From assembly GCF_028737315.1 (NCBI RefSeq), contig NZ_JAQZAO010000002.1, positions 62,001 through 126,000 of the forward strand: a stretch of DNA of 64,000 bases, written 5' to 3'. The position numbers and the translations under genes are program-made. The notes under the pieces were generated by a model that did not search any database, was not told where the DNA came from, and was given only the letters and a program-made list of their open reading frames with translations. This DNA is from Actinomycetospora lemnae. Lineage in GTDB: Bacteria; Actinomycetota; Actinomycetes; Mycobacteriales; Pseudonocardiaceae. Positions 7,165-14,557 of this stretch are shown here, piece after piece; position 1 is the stretch's first letter; the number at the start of each line of letters is the position of its first letter.

Positions 7165-7995
7165 TCAGCGCAGCAGGGAGTTGCCGACGCCGCCGACGGC
7201 GCGCCCGGCGCCGTTCACCACGCCCCCGACGGCGTCACCGACGCCGCCGACGAGTCCACCGCCCCGCGAGCCACCGGATCCGCCGGATCCACCGGAGGAA
7301 CCACCCGAGGACCCACCGGACGAGCCACCCGACGAGCCACCCGACGAGCCCGAGCCGCCGTCGCGACCGCCGCCGGACGAGCCGCCCCCGTCCTCGCCGC
7401 CCTCGCCCTCGTCGTCGTCGCGGGGGGTCGGGGTCTCCTCGTCCTCGTCGGTGGTGGTCGTCGAGGTGGGTCGGCGGGTGCTGGTGGTCTCGTCGTCCTC
7501 ACGCAGCGCGCGGGGGGCGAGGGTGACGGTGCGCGGCGGCTGGGCGACGGCGACGGTCGGGTCGGCCAGCGGCGGGAGCACCGCCGCGTCGGAGCCGGTG
7601 GCCGGGGCGTCGGCGGGGCTGCGCGGCACGGTGCGCGTGCCGGGCGGGGCCTGACCCTCCAGGTCACCCGGCGCGACCACCGGGAAGGTGCCGACGCGCG
7701 GGAGGGCGGTGTTCTCGCCGCTGTCGGCGAGCGTCGAGATCGCGACGGGGACGACCGCGGCCGCGGCGGCGACGGAGGCCGCCGCGAGACCCCAGCCGCG
7801 GAGACGGTGCGTCCCGGCCGCGCCGGCACCCGCGACCGCGCCGCGGCGCCGCCGGTGGCGCCCCGACGGCACGGGCGCGGAGGGCGTCAGGTCGGCGGGC
7901 GCCTCCTCGAGACCACGGCGCGCCCAGGCGGGCAGCTCGTCGGGGACGGAGCCCGACGACCACCACGAGGGCTCACCCCCCGACCGCTTCGACAT
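7165..7995 (-). CDS. Membrane-anchored protein with Gly/Ser-rich tail, unknown function
   Basis: A 276-residue protein I cannot assign to a family. Residues 1-65 are cytoplasmic-looking and Arg-rich; residues about 67-90 (GLAAASVAAAAAVVPVAIS) form one membrane segment. The rest is a low-complexity, presumably extracytoplasmic region: Pro/Ala-rich, then Asp/Glu/Thr-rich, then repeated GGSS units (about 205-245), ending in a Gly/Val segment (VGGVGDAVGGVVNGAGRAVGG). It starts with ATG at 7995 after a GGGGGAG site. The Gly-Ser repeats are coding microrepeats, so copy number may vary between strains. It may be a cell-envelope protein. Confidence 0.6.
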   Translation of the reverse strand: MSKRSGGEPSWWSSGSVPDELPAWARRGLEEAPADLTPSAPVPSGRHRRRRGAVAGAGAAGTHRLRGWGLAAASVAAAAAVVPVAISTLADSGENTALPRVGTFPVVAPGDLEGQAPPGTRTVPRSPADAPATGSDAAVLPPLADPTVAVAQPPRTVTLAPRALREDDETTSTRRPTSTTTTDEDEETPTPRDDDEGEGGEDGGGSSGGGRDGGSGSSGGSSGGSSGGSSGGSSGGSGGSGGSRGGGLVGGVGDAVGGVVNGAGRAVGGVGNSLLR

Positions 7996-8224
7996 CCTGC
8001 GCTCCCCCTCAGCCCAGTGTGATCGCCAAGACTACGGCACGTACACACGCGCCCCCAAGGTGGCCCGGCCTCTCCCCGAAACGTGGGAACGATCACGGCG
8101 ATCTGCAGCAGTCATCGTGGCACGGATGGTCGGGCCGCGCGGCGCCGTGCCGGACCGTGCCGGACCGTGCGCCAGGGTCGCCGCACCCAGCGCCGCGTCC
8201 CGCGACCGGGCACACTCGGGCCCC
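7996..8224. other. Intergenic region between divergent genes
   Basis: These 229 bases separate the membrane-protein gene (minus) from the glycerophosphodiesterase gene (plus) and should carry both promoters. I could not identify convincing -35/-10 elements. A 10-bp direct repeat, CGGACCGTGC, occurs twice in tandem at 8151-8170 about 55 bp before the phosphodiesterase start and might be a regulator site. Nothing else stands out. Confidence 0.3.
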
Positions 8225-9034
8225 GTGACCCGGTCGACCCACCCGTTCCTGGCCGGTCCCGTCCCCCGCGCGTTCGCGCACCGCGGTTGGCACATCGGCG
8301 ACCTCGACGGTCTGGAGAACTCGCTCGCCGCCTTCCGGCGCGCGTCCCTCGAGGGCTACACGCACCTCGAGACCGACGTCCACGCCACCGCCGACGGCGT
8401 CCTCGTCGTCCACCACGACGCGACCCTGCGTCGGGTCGCCGGCCACCCCGGGGTCCTGCGCAGCATGCCGTGGGCCGACCTCGCCGACGTCCGCCTGCGC
8501 GGGCGCGAACCGCTCCCACGCCTCGAGGAGGTCCTCGAGGCGCTGCCCGACACGCGGTTCAACGTCGACCTCAAGGCCCCCGGCACCCTCGAGCCGATGC
8601 TGCGGCTGCTCGAGCGCGACGACGTCGCCGAGCGCGTGGCCGTGGCCAGCATGGACGAGCGGCGGCTGGACGCCGTGCGCGCGCGGTACGGCGACCGCGT
8701 CGTCACGGGGATCGCGTCGCGGTCGGCACTGCGCCTGCGGGCGCTGGCCGTGTCCCCGGTACGCGGGCCGCTGCGGCGGGCGCTGCGCGTGCGGGGCGAC
8801 CTCGCGCAGCTGCCGGTGCGGTTCGGGGTGATGACGGTGATCGACCGGGCCATGATCGCCACGGCGCACGAGCTCGGCGTCGAGGTCCACGCCTGGACCG
8901 TCGACCGCACCTCCGAGATGCACCGCCTGCTCGACCTCGGCGTCGACGGCATCATGACCGACCGCCCCGACCTGCTGCGCGACGTCCTCGTCACCCGCGG
9001 GACGTGGACGGCGCCCGCCGACGGGACGGGGTGA
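8225..9034 (+). CDS. Glycerophosphodiester phosphodiesterase
   Basis: A 269-residue GDPD-family TIM-barrel enzyme hydrolysing glycerophosphodiesters to glycerol-3-phosphate and an alcohol. The active-site signature is visible: AHRGW (His about 19, Arg 20), then LENSLAAF, ETDVHATADGVLVVHHD with the metal-binding Glu/Asp pair and second catalytic His, a Lys in VDLKAP, and VHAWTVD near the C-terminus. There is no signal peptide, so it is probably cytoplasmic. The start is GTG at 8225. It sits just upstream of rbpA in the same orientation; a GDPD gene near rbpA is also known in Streptomyces. The 200 bp before rbpA carries a separate promoter, so the two are probably not obligately co-transcribed. 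Confidence 0.9.
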   Translation: MTRSTHPFLAGPVPRAFAHRGWHIGDLDGLENSLAAFRRASLEGYTHLETDVHATADGVLVVHHDATLRRVAGHPGVLRSMPWADLADVRLRGREPLPRLEEVLEALPDTRFNVDLKAPGTLEPMLRLLERDDVAERVAVASMDERRLDAVRARYGDRVVTGIASRSALRLRALAVSPVRGPLRRALRVRGDLAQLPVRFGVMTVIDRAMIATAHELGVEVHAWTVDRTSEMHRLLDLGVDGIMTDRPDLLRDVLVTRGTWTAPADGTG

Positions 9035-9147
9035 GGCAGGTCGGGCACAACCGGGGCCGTGTGGGCGTTGTGACGTACGGGTATTCGCCCCGTGTGCAGC
9101 CGGATCGGTGAGACCGGTCACGGAGGGGATGAACACCGGCGGTCGCG

Positions 9148-9173
9148 GGAACGAACAGCGACGGTCCGGCGTT
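9148..9173 (+). promoter_or_regulatory. SigR/SigH-type promoter upstream of rbpA
   Basis: The sequence GGAAC at 9148-9152, 18 bases of spacer, then GTT at 9171-9173 matches the consensus for the thiol-oxidative-stress ECF sigma factor SigR of Streptomyces and SigH of Mycobacterium (GGAA-N18/19-GTT). It lies 65 bp before the rbpA ATG. rbpA belongs to the SigR regulon in S. coelicolor, which supports the call. Activity is inferred. Confidence 0.65.
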
Positions 9174-9237
9174 GACCACCCCGTGCCCGGCGGCCGTGCG
9201 TCTCGGGCGCACACGCAGTCGAGGAAAGGACACCATC

Positions 9238-9582
9238 ATGGCCGACCGCGTCCTCCGTGGCAGCCGTCTCGGGGCCGTCAGCTACGAGACCGACCGCGAC
9301 CACGACCTCGCCCCCCGCCGTTCCTTCGCCTACCGCTGCCCCAAGGGCCACGACTTCGAGGTGCCGTTCTCGGACGACGCCGAGGCGCCGGTGACCTGGG
9401 AGTGCCGTCTGCACGGCGACGAGGGCAAGCGCATCGACGGCACCGAGCCCGAGCAGAAGAAGGCCAAGCCGCCGCGCACCCACTGGGACATGCTGCTCGA
9501 GCGCCGCTCGGTCCCCGAGCTGGAGGAGCTGCTCGACGAGCGCCTCGGTCTGCTCAAGGAGCGCCGCTCCGAGAGCGCCTGA
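9238..9582 (+). CDS. rbpA: RNA polymerase-binding protein RbpA
   Basis: A 114-residue actinobacterial transcription factor that binds group I/II sigma factors and core RNA polymerase and stabilises the open complex. The family landmarks are present: N-terminal MADRVLRGSRLGAVSYETD, the core-domain zinc-finger-like YRCPKGHDFEVPF and WECRLHG, the basic linker, and the sigma-interaction domain KPPRTHWDMLLERRS followed by ELEELLDERLGLL. The start ATG at 9238 follows a GAGGAAAGGA ribosome site. The length is usual for the family. It is preceded by a SigR-type promoter and followed by a strong hairpin terminator, so it is probably also a monocistronic unit. In M. tuberculosis it is Rv2050, also next to ppm1. 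Confidence 0.97.
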   Translation: MADRVLRGSRLGAVSYETDRDHDLAPRRSFAYRCPKGHDFEVPFSDDAEAPVTWECRLHGDEGKRIDGTEPEQKKAKPPRTHWDMLLERRSVPELEELLDERLGLLKERRSESA

Positions 9583-9603
9583 GCGCGCACGAGGTACGCG
9601 ACG

Positions 9604-9639
9604 AGGACCGCCCCGGCCACCCGGCCGCGGCGGTCCTTT
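9604..9639 (+). terminator. Intrinsic terminator after rbpA
   Basis: AGGACCGCC at 9604-9612 pairs with GGCGGTCCT at 9629-9637, with a GGCC/GGCC inner stem, and is followed by a short T run. It begins 21 bases after the rbpA stop and lies between rbpA and the convergent cupin gene, so it may serve both. Confidence 0.75.
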
Positions 9640-9655
9640 CGTGTGCGCGAGGGTG

Positions 9656-10171
9656 TCATCCACGTGCCGTCGCGCCGGCCGACCGGGGATCCGGGATCGG
9701 GCCCAGCAGCTCGACCCCGTGCCGGGCGGCGAGGGCCAGGACGTCGGCCATCGCCGGCGGGCCGTCGGCGGCCAGCGCGGCTCCGGCGCGGGCGAAGCCC
9801 TCCATGACGGCGCCGGGCGCGTGCACGCCGAAGGCCACGGCGTCGGTGTCGGACTCGTTGCGGATGGTGTGCGGTGTGCCGCCGGGCAGCGGGACGACGT
9901 CGCCCGGCCCGGCGACGACGCGCCGCACCCGGGTCCACCCGCCGTCCGCGAGCAGCTCGCCGGTGTAGAAGGTGAGCTCGCCGCGGCGGACGCAGTAGAC
10001 CTCGCTGGGCTCGTGGCGGTGCATGACCGGTGGTCCGCCGCCCGGGGGCATGCGGAGCTCGACGGCGAACAGGTCGCCGCCGGACTCGGCGGTGCTCATG
10101 AGCACCACGAGCTCGTCGGTGCCCAGCCGGAGACAGTCGCAGGTGGCATAGTCGACAGGTAGCTTGTCCAT
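9656..10171 (-). CDS. Cupin-domain protein
   Basis: A 171-residue single-cupin protein. The first cupin motif is seen around GGGPPVMHRHEPSEVYCVRRG (two His, one Glu as metal ligands) and the second around PLPGGTPHTIRN (third His). The C-terminal about 50 residues are helical. It might be a dioxygenase, an isomerase or a binding protein; the sequence does not tell. It is transcribed divergently from a MarR-family gene whose start is 29 bp away, so it is probably that regulator's target. The start is ATG at 10171. Confidence 0.75.
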   Translation of the reverse strand: MDKLPVDYATCDCLRLGTDELVVLMSTAESGGDLFAVELRMPPGGGPPVMHRHEPSEVYCVRRGELTFYTGELLADGGWTRVRRVVAGPGDVVPLPGGTPHTIRNESDTDAVAFGVHAPGAVMEGFARAGAALAADGPPAMADVLALAARHGVELLGPIPDPRSAGATARG

Positions 10172-10182
10172 CTGCCGATTCA

Positions 10183-10197
10183 GACAGGAGCCCTGTC
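10183..10197. promoter_or_regulatory. Inverted repeat in the cupin/MarR divergent promoter, candidate MarR operator
   Basis: GACAGG-AGC-CCTGTC is a perfect 6-bp inverted repeat ending 2 bp before the MarR-gene ATG. The half-site (TC)GACAGG appears again at 10152-10159 in the start of the cupin gene. MarR proteins bind such palindromes in divergent promoters. This is an inferred operator. Confidence 0.5.
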
Positions 10198-10199
10198 GA

Positions 10200-10658
10200 A
10201 TGTCAAGGCCTCGGCCCCGCACCGCCGGCCGGGAGCGGCCCACCAACCTGGCCGTGCTGATGCGGGAGGCGTTCATCGCGCTCAACGACCTCGTCCTCAC
10301 CCGGCTCGCGGAGCGCGGGCACGGTGATGTGCGGGCGGCGCACGGCGCGGTGTTCCAGTACCTCGACGAGACGGGGACGACGGTCAGCGAGCTCGCCGAC
10401 CGCGCCCAGATCACCAAGCAGGCCATGGCCGAGCTCGTGATCCACCTCGAGTCCCGCGGCTACCTGGTCCGCGAGCCCGACCCGCGCGATCGCCGGGCGA
10501 AGCTCGTCCGACCCACCGACCGCGGGCGCGAGGTCGTCGCCATCGCCCAGGACCTCGTCCCCGACCTCGAGGAGCGGATCGCCGCGGCCCTCGGCGCGGA
10601 GCGGGTCGAGGCCCTCCGCGAGGACCTCGAGACGGTCCGCCGGATCGCCCGGTCGTGA
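10200..10658 (+). CDS. MarR-family transcriptional regulator
   Basis: A 152-residue winged-helix regulator. The helix-turn-helix region is VSELADRAQITKQAMAELVI, followed by the wing REPDPRDRRAKLVRPTDRG, which is highly typical of MarR. Flanking helices form the dimer interface. The ATG at 10200 is chosen because the open frame upstream overlaps the cupin gene. It is divergent from the cupin gene and probably represses it through the inverted repeat at 10183-10197. The ligand is unknown. Confidence 0.9.
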   Translation: MSRPRPRTAGRERPTNLAVLMREAFIALNDLVLTRLAERGHGDVRAAHGAVFQYLDETGTTVSELADRAQITKQAMAELVIHLESRGYLVREPDPRDRRAKLVRPTDRGREVVAIAQDLVPDLEERIAAALGAERVEALREDLETVRRIARS

Positions 10659-10664
10659 GGCCCG

Positions 10665-11435
10665 TCAGCGCGGCCGTGCTCGCCGCCGCCGCACCCGGTC
10701 GCGCACGGCCCACGACGTGATGCGCCACAGCGCCTCGCGCACGACCTCGCCGCTCATCTTCGACTCGCCGTGCGCGCGCTCGACGAACGTGATCGGCACC
10801 TCGCGCACCCGCAGGCCCGACCGCTGCACGCGGAAGGCCACGTCGACCTGGAAGCAGTAGCCCTCCGACGCGACGGTCGGGATCTGCAGGCCGGCGAGCG
10901 CGGACCGGCGGAAGCAGCGGTAACCGCCCGTCACGTCGTGCAGCGGCAGGGCGAGCGCGCGCCGGGAGTAGACGTTGCCGGCGCGCGAGAGCAGCCGGCG
11001 GTGCCACGCCCAGCCCTCCGTGCCACCGCCGGGGACGTAGCGCGAGCCCAGCACCACGTCGGCCTCGGGGGCCGCGGCCAGCAGGCGCGGGAGCTCCTCG
11101 GGCGCGTGCGAGCCGTCGGCGTCCATCTGCACGATCCACCCGACGTCGGCGACGAAGGCGCACCCGTCGTCCAGCACCCGCCGGAACGCGTCCACGTACG
11201 CCGCGCCGAGGCCCGCGCGCGGCGCGTGGTGGTGCACGCGGACCCGCGGCTCGACGGCGGCGATCGTCTCCGCGAGCGCGCCGGTGCCGTCGGGGCTGCC
11301 GTCGTCGACGACGAGGATCCGCAGGCCGGGCAGGGTGGCGAGCAGCCGCGTCACGAGCCCGGGCAGGCTCTCGCGCTCGTTGAAGGTCGGCACCGTGACC
11401 AGCACGTCCGACCCGTCGGGGGCGGGTCCGCTCAC
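10665..11435 (-). CDS. ppm1: Polyprenol monophosphomannose synthase (Ppm1 catalytic domain)
   Basis: A 256-residue GT2-family glycosyltransferase making polyprenyl-phospho-mannose from GDP-mannose, the donor for lipomannan/lipoarabinomannan and protein O-mannosylation. Visible landmarks: VTVPTFNERESL at the N-terminus, VVDDGSPDGTG, the metal-binding MDADGSH motif, and the TGGYRCFRRSAL and FVERAHGESKMS segments. The start GTG at 11435 overlaps the stop of lnt (GTGA). In M. tuberculosis Ppm1 is fused to Lnt (Rv2051c); here the two domains are adjacent coupled genes. It lacks the C-terminal membrane segments of some homologues and probably docks to the membrane via Lnt. Confidence 0.93.
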   Translation of the reverse strand: MSGPAPDGSDVLVTVPTFNERESLPGLVTRLLATLPGLRILVVDDGSPDGTGALAETIAAVEPRVRVHHHAPRAGLGAAYVDAFRRVLDDGCAFVADVGWIVQMDADGSHAPEELPRLLAAAPEADVVLGSRYVPGGGTEGWAWHRRLLSRAGNVYSRRALALPLHDVTGGYRCFRRSALAGLQIPTVASEGYCFQVDVAFRVQRSGLRVREVPITFVERAHGESKMSGEVVREALWRITSWAVRDRVRRRRARPR

Positions 11436-13027
11436 GCGCTGCCCCGCCGACGCCGCACCGCACCCGCCACGATCGCCCCCACCCCCAGGGCCGCGAGCAC
11501 CCACTCCGGCGCCGGACCGACGCGGGTGGCGAGCGTCGTCGTGGTCCGCAGCGGCACCCGCTCGACGAGCACGCCCGGGGTGAACAGCGCGCCGGTGCGG
11601 GCCTGCAGCGTCCCGTCGGGCGCGACGACGGCGCTCTGCCCGCTCGTCGCGGCGATCACCACGGCCCGGTCGTGCTCGATCGCGCGCAGCCGGGACATGC
11701 CCTGCTGCTGGTAGGTCATGTCGCTGTAGCCGAACGTCGCGTTGTTCGTCGGCACGGTGAGCAGGTCCGCTCCCCCGCGCACGGCGTCCCGGACGGCGTC
11801 GTCGAACACCACCTCGTAGCAGGTGACGACGCCCAGGCGCGCCGGCCCGGCCGGCAGGACACCGGAACCGGTGCCGGGCTCGAAGTCGACGACGCGGTCG
11901 ACCAGCGGCGAGACCTGCTCGGCGATCGCCCGCAGTGGGATGTACTCGCCGAACGGGAGGATGTGCCGCTTGGTGTACGTGGCGGCCGGTCCAGTGCCGG
12001 GCAGCCAGACGATCGCCGTGTTCCGCGGCCCCTGGACCAGCGTGCCGTCGGCGCCGCGGGTCCCCGAGAGCACCGCGCCGACGACGACCGGCACCCCGAC
12101 CTCGTCGGTGACCGCCTGGATCGCCGCCCCGGCGTCGGCGTTGCGCAGCGGGTCGATGTCCGAGGAGTTCTCCGGCCAGATGACCAGGTCGGGCCGCGGG
12201 GTCCGGCCGGCGCGCGCGTCCTCGGCGAGGCGGCGGGTCTGCGCCACGTGGTTGTCGAGCACCGCGCGGCGCTGGGCGTTGAAGTCGAGCCCGGCGCGCG
12301 GGACGTTGCCCTGGACGGCGGCGACGGTGACGGTCGGGCCGGGCGTGTCCGCGGCGACCGACGGCCACGCGGCGAGCCCGACGACCGGCCCGAGCAGCAC
12401 CGCGACGAGCGCGCCCGCGACGGCCGGTCCCCGCCGGGGTCCCCGCAGCGCCACCACCAGGGCCCACAGCCCGGCGCCCGACAGCGCGACCGCGAACGTG
12501 ACCAGCGGCGCGCCCCCCAGCGAGGCCAGCGACGCGAACGGCCCGCCGGGCTGCCCGAACGCGAGCTTGGCCCAGGGGAAGCCCGCGAACGGCCACCGCT
12601 CGATGACCGCCTCGCCGGCGGTCCACAGGCAGGCCGCCCACAGCGGCGCGCCGGGCAGCCGCGTCACCAGCGGCAGCAGCGCGACCGGCACCGCGACGAC
12701 CACCGTCAGCGCCGCGAGCAGCAGGAACCAGACGGCGCCGACGTACTCGCCGGTCCAGTGCAGCAGCGGCCACTGGTAGGCCAGGCCCACCAGCAGCCCG
12801 AGCCCGCCCGCCGTCCGCAGGCGCCGGCCGTCGACGACCGCGACGACCAGCGCGATCCCCAACGGGGCCGCCCACCACGCCCCGAACGGCGGGAACGCGA
12901 CGTAGAGCAGGAGCCCGGCGACGACGGCGCCGACCGGCCGCAGCCACGACCTGAGCGAAGGGGCCCTTCGCTCGAGTAGATCGCGCGAAGGGCCCCTTCG
13001 CTCGGATCCAGGGTCGGCCGTCAGCAC
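11432..13027 (-). CDS. lnt: Apolipoprotein N-acyltransferase
   Basis: A 531-residue membrane enzyme that N-acylates the terminal cysteine of lipoproteins. About residues 30-220 hold six or so membrane segments; the C-terminal half is a nitrilase-type (CN hydrolase) domain with Glu in IWPENSSDID, Lys in YTKRHILPFGEYIP and Cys in VVTCYEVVFD. It ends overlapping ppm1 by 4 bases. The GTG at 13027 overlaps the end of the upstream peptidase gene by 7 bases. The first about 25 codons contain two tandem palindromes (12953-12973 and 12985-13001), which is unusual for coding sequence. The true start could be a rare codon further in, although no in-frame GTG/ATG occurs soon after. Confidence 0.92.
   Translation of the reverse strand: MLTADPGSERRGPSRDLLERRAPSLRSWLRPVGAVVAGLLLYVAFPPFGAWWAAPLGIALVVAVVDGRRLRTAGGLGLLVGLAYQWPLLHWTGEYVGAVWFLLLAALTVVVAVPVALLPLVTRLPGAPLWAACLWTAGEAVIERWPFAGFPWAKLAFGQPGGPFASLASLGGAPLVTFAVALSGAGLWALVVALRGPRRGPAVAGALVAVLLGPVVGLAAWPSVAADTPGPTVTVAAVQGNVPRAGLDFNAQRRAVLDNHVAQTRRLAEDARAGRTPRPDLVIWPENSSDIDPLRNADAGAAIQAVTDEVGVPVVVGAVLSGTRGADGTLVQGPRNTAIVWLPGTGPAATYTKRHILPFGEYIPLRAIAEQVSPLVDRVVDFEPGTGSGVLPAGPARLGVVTCYEVVFDDAVRDAVRGGADLLTVPTNNATFGYSDMTYQQQGMSRLRAIEHDRAVVIAATSGQSAVVAPDGTLQARTGALFTPGVLVERVPLRTTTTLATRVGPAPEWVLAALGVGAIVAGAVRRRRGSA
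12953..13001. repeat. Two tandem palindromes (GCGAAGGG/CCCTTCGC type)
   Basis: Two near-identical hairpins lie side by side: GAGCGAAGGG at 12953-12962 with CCCTTCGCTC at 12964-12973, and GCGAAGGG at 12985-12992 with CCCTTCGC at 12994-13001. They are inside the 5' end of lnt as called, just after the peptidase gene. They look like interspersed intergenic repeats or a double terminator rather than ordinary coding sequence. Confidence 0.7.
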
Positions 13028-14121
13028 GACTGCAGGTCGTGGGGCCGGCGGTTCACCGGCTCGCAGCCGGCGTCGGTGACGACGACGATGTCCTCGATCC
13101 GCGCGCCCCAGCGGCCCGGGAAGTAGATGCCGGGCTCGACGCTGAACGCCATGCCCGGCTCGAGGACGAGGTCGTTGCCGTCGACGATGTAGGGCTCCTC
13201 GTGCACCTCGAGCCCGATGCCGTGGCCGGTCCGGTGCACGAAGTACTCGCCGTAGCCGGCGTCGCGGATGATCGCGCGGGCGGTCTCGTCGATGCTCGCG
13301 GCCGTGACGCCCGGGCGCACCGCGTCGACCGCCGCGGCCTGCGCGCGCTGCAGCACGGCGTAGACGTCGCGGACCTCGGCGTCGGGCTCGCCGACGACGT
13401 AGGTGCGTGTCGAGTCGGAGTTGTAGCCGTCGGGCAGCGGGCCGCCGATGTCGACGACGACGACGTCCCCGGTCGCGAGCACCCGGTCGGACACCTCGTG
13501 GTGCGGGCTCGCCCCGTTGGGCCCCGAGCCGACGATGACGAACGCGGCCTCGGCGTGCCCGGTCTCGACGATCGCGCGGGTGATGTCCTCGCCGACCTCG
13601 GCCTCGGTCCGCCCCGCGACCAGCCACTGCGGCACGCGGGCGTGGACGTCGTCGATCGCCGCGCCGGCCGTGCGCAGCGAGGCGATCTCCTCGGCGTCCT
13701 TGCGCATCCGCAGCTGGCGCAGGATCGGGGTGGCGAGCTCGAGCGTCGCGCCGGGCAGGGCGTCGCGCAGGCCCAGGACGTGCAGGGCGGGCATGTCCGC
13801 GGCCACGGCGACCCGTGCCGGGGCCCCGAGACGCGACGCCGCGAGCGCGTGCGGGTCGACCCCGTCGGTCCAGGTGAGCACGTCCATCGCCTCGATCGCC
13901 GACCCGTCGAGGCCCGGGCGCTCGAGCGTCGGGACCACGAACGCGGGGTCGCCGTCCGTGGGCAGGAGCAGGGCCGAGAGCCGCTCGTGCGAGTGCTTGA
14001 CGACGCCGGTGAGGTACCGCAGGTCGGGGCCCGGGGTCACGACCAGGGCGTCCACCCCGGCCTGCCGGGCGGCGGCCCGCGCGCGCTCGAGGCGCGCGGC
14101 GACGTGGTCGGTGGTGCTCAT
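13021..14121 (-). CDS. M24-family Xaa-Pro dipeptidase/aminopeptidase (PepE/PepQ-like)
   Basis: A 366-residue creatinase-fold metallopeptidase. Residues about 1-130 are the N-terminal creatinase domain. The C-terminal pita-bread domain has the metal ligands: two Asp in VVVDIGGPLPDGYNSDSTR, His in HRTGHGIGLEVHEEPY, Glu in FSVEPGIYFPGRWGARIED and the final Glu of RIED. It cleaves X-Pro bonds in the cytoplasm. It corresponds in position to pepE (Rv2089c) of M. tuberculosis. Its stop overlaps the proposed start of lnt, suggesting co-transcription. The start is ATG at 14121. Confidence 0.92.
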   Translation of the reverse strand: MSTTDHVAARLERARAAARQAGVDALVVTPGPDLRYLTGVVKHSHERLSALLLPTDGDPAFVVPTLERPGLDGSAIEAMDVLTWTDGVDPHALAASRLGAPARVAVAADMPALHVLGLRDALPGATLELATPILRQLRMRKDAEEIASLRTAGAAIDDVHARVPQWLVAGRTEAEVGEDITRAIVETGHAEAAFVIVGSGPNGASPHHEVSDRVLATGDVVVVDIGGPLPDGYNSDSTRTYVVGEPDAEVRDVYAVLQRAQAAAVDAVRPGVTAASIDETARAIIRDAGYGEYFVHRTGHGIGLEVHEEPYIVDGNDLVLEPGMAFSVEPGIYFPGRWGARIEDIVVVTDAGCEPVNRRPHDLQSC

Positions 14122-14154
14122 GGTCGCCGAGCCTAGGTCAGGCGGATGCCGGGC

Positions 14155-14187
14155 GGGCGCGCCCCGGGGAGGACCCGGGGCGCGCCC
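14155..14187 (-). terminator. Strong hairpin terminator after the 68-residue gene
   Basis: GGGCGCGCCCCGGG at 14155-14168 pairs perfectly with CCCGGGGCGCGCCC at 14174-14187 across a 5-base loop. It lies 7 bases after the stop of the small minus-strand gene and before the peptidase gene. No T tract follows, which is common for actinobacterial terminators. Confidence 0.65.
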
Positions 14188-14194
14188 GGTGACG

Positions 14195-14401
14195 TCACTC
14201 GGCGAGCTTGGCGAACGCCTGCGCCCAGAGGAAGTACTTGTTGGTGCCCAGGTCGCGGACCGTCTTGATGTTGAAGGCCTCCTGGAGCTTCTTCGCGTCG
14301 TCCTCGCTGACGCCCTGCAGCGCGGCGACCGGCGCGTCGGCGATCTCCTGCGCCGACTTGTTCTCGTACTCCTTGTCGAGCTTGGACGCGATGTCGCCCA
14401 T
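14195..14401 (-). CDS. Small helix-hairpin-helix-like protein
   Basis: A 68-residue acidic/basic helical protein. The middle (APVAALQGVSEDDAKKLQEA, then FNIKTVRDLG) has the helix, Gly-Val hairpin, helix pattern of small HhH domains that follow DNA backbones or act as protein modules. The N-terminus MGDIASKLDKEYENKSAQEI is helical. The ribosome site (GAGGGGAGAG) is strong, GC codon pattern is normal, and a strong terminator follows at once, so it is probably a well-expressed independent gene. The function is unknown. Confidence 0.7.
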   Translation of the reverse strand: MGDIASKLDKEYENKSAQEIADAPVAALQGVSEDDAKKLQEAFNIKTVRDLGTNKYFLWAQAFAKLAE

Positions 14402-14557
14402 GGTTCCGAACTCTCCCCTCGTCGTGGACTCCCGGCGGTGCCGGTCCGGCGTGATCCTCGTGCCCGATCGAGGTCGACGTCACGCAGGACGCGCGGGACC
14501 GATAGCTGAGTAGATGTCCCCTGGAGCCGGGGCCCGCCGGGCGGAACGCTGCAGGGC

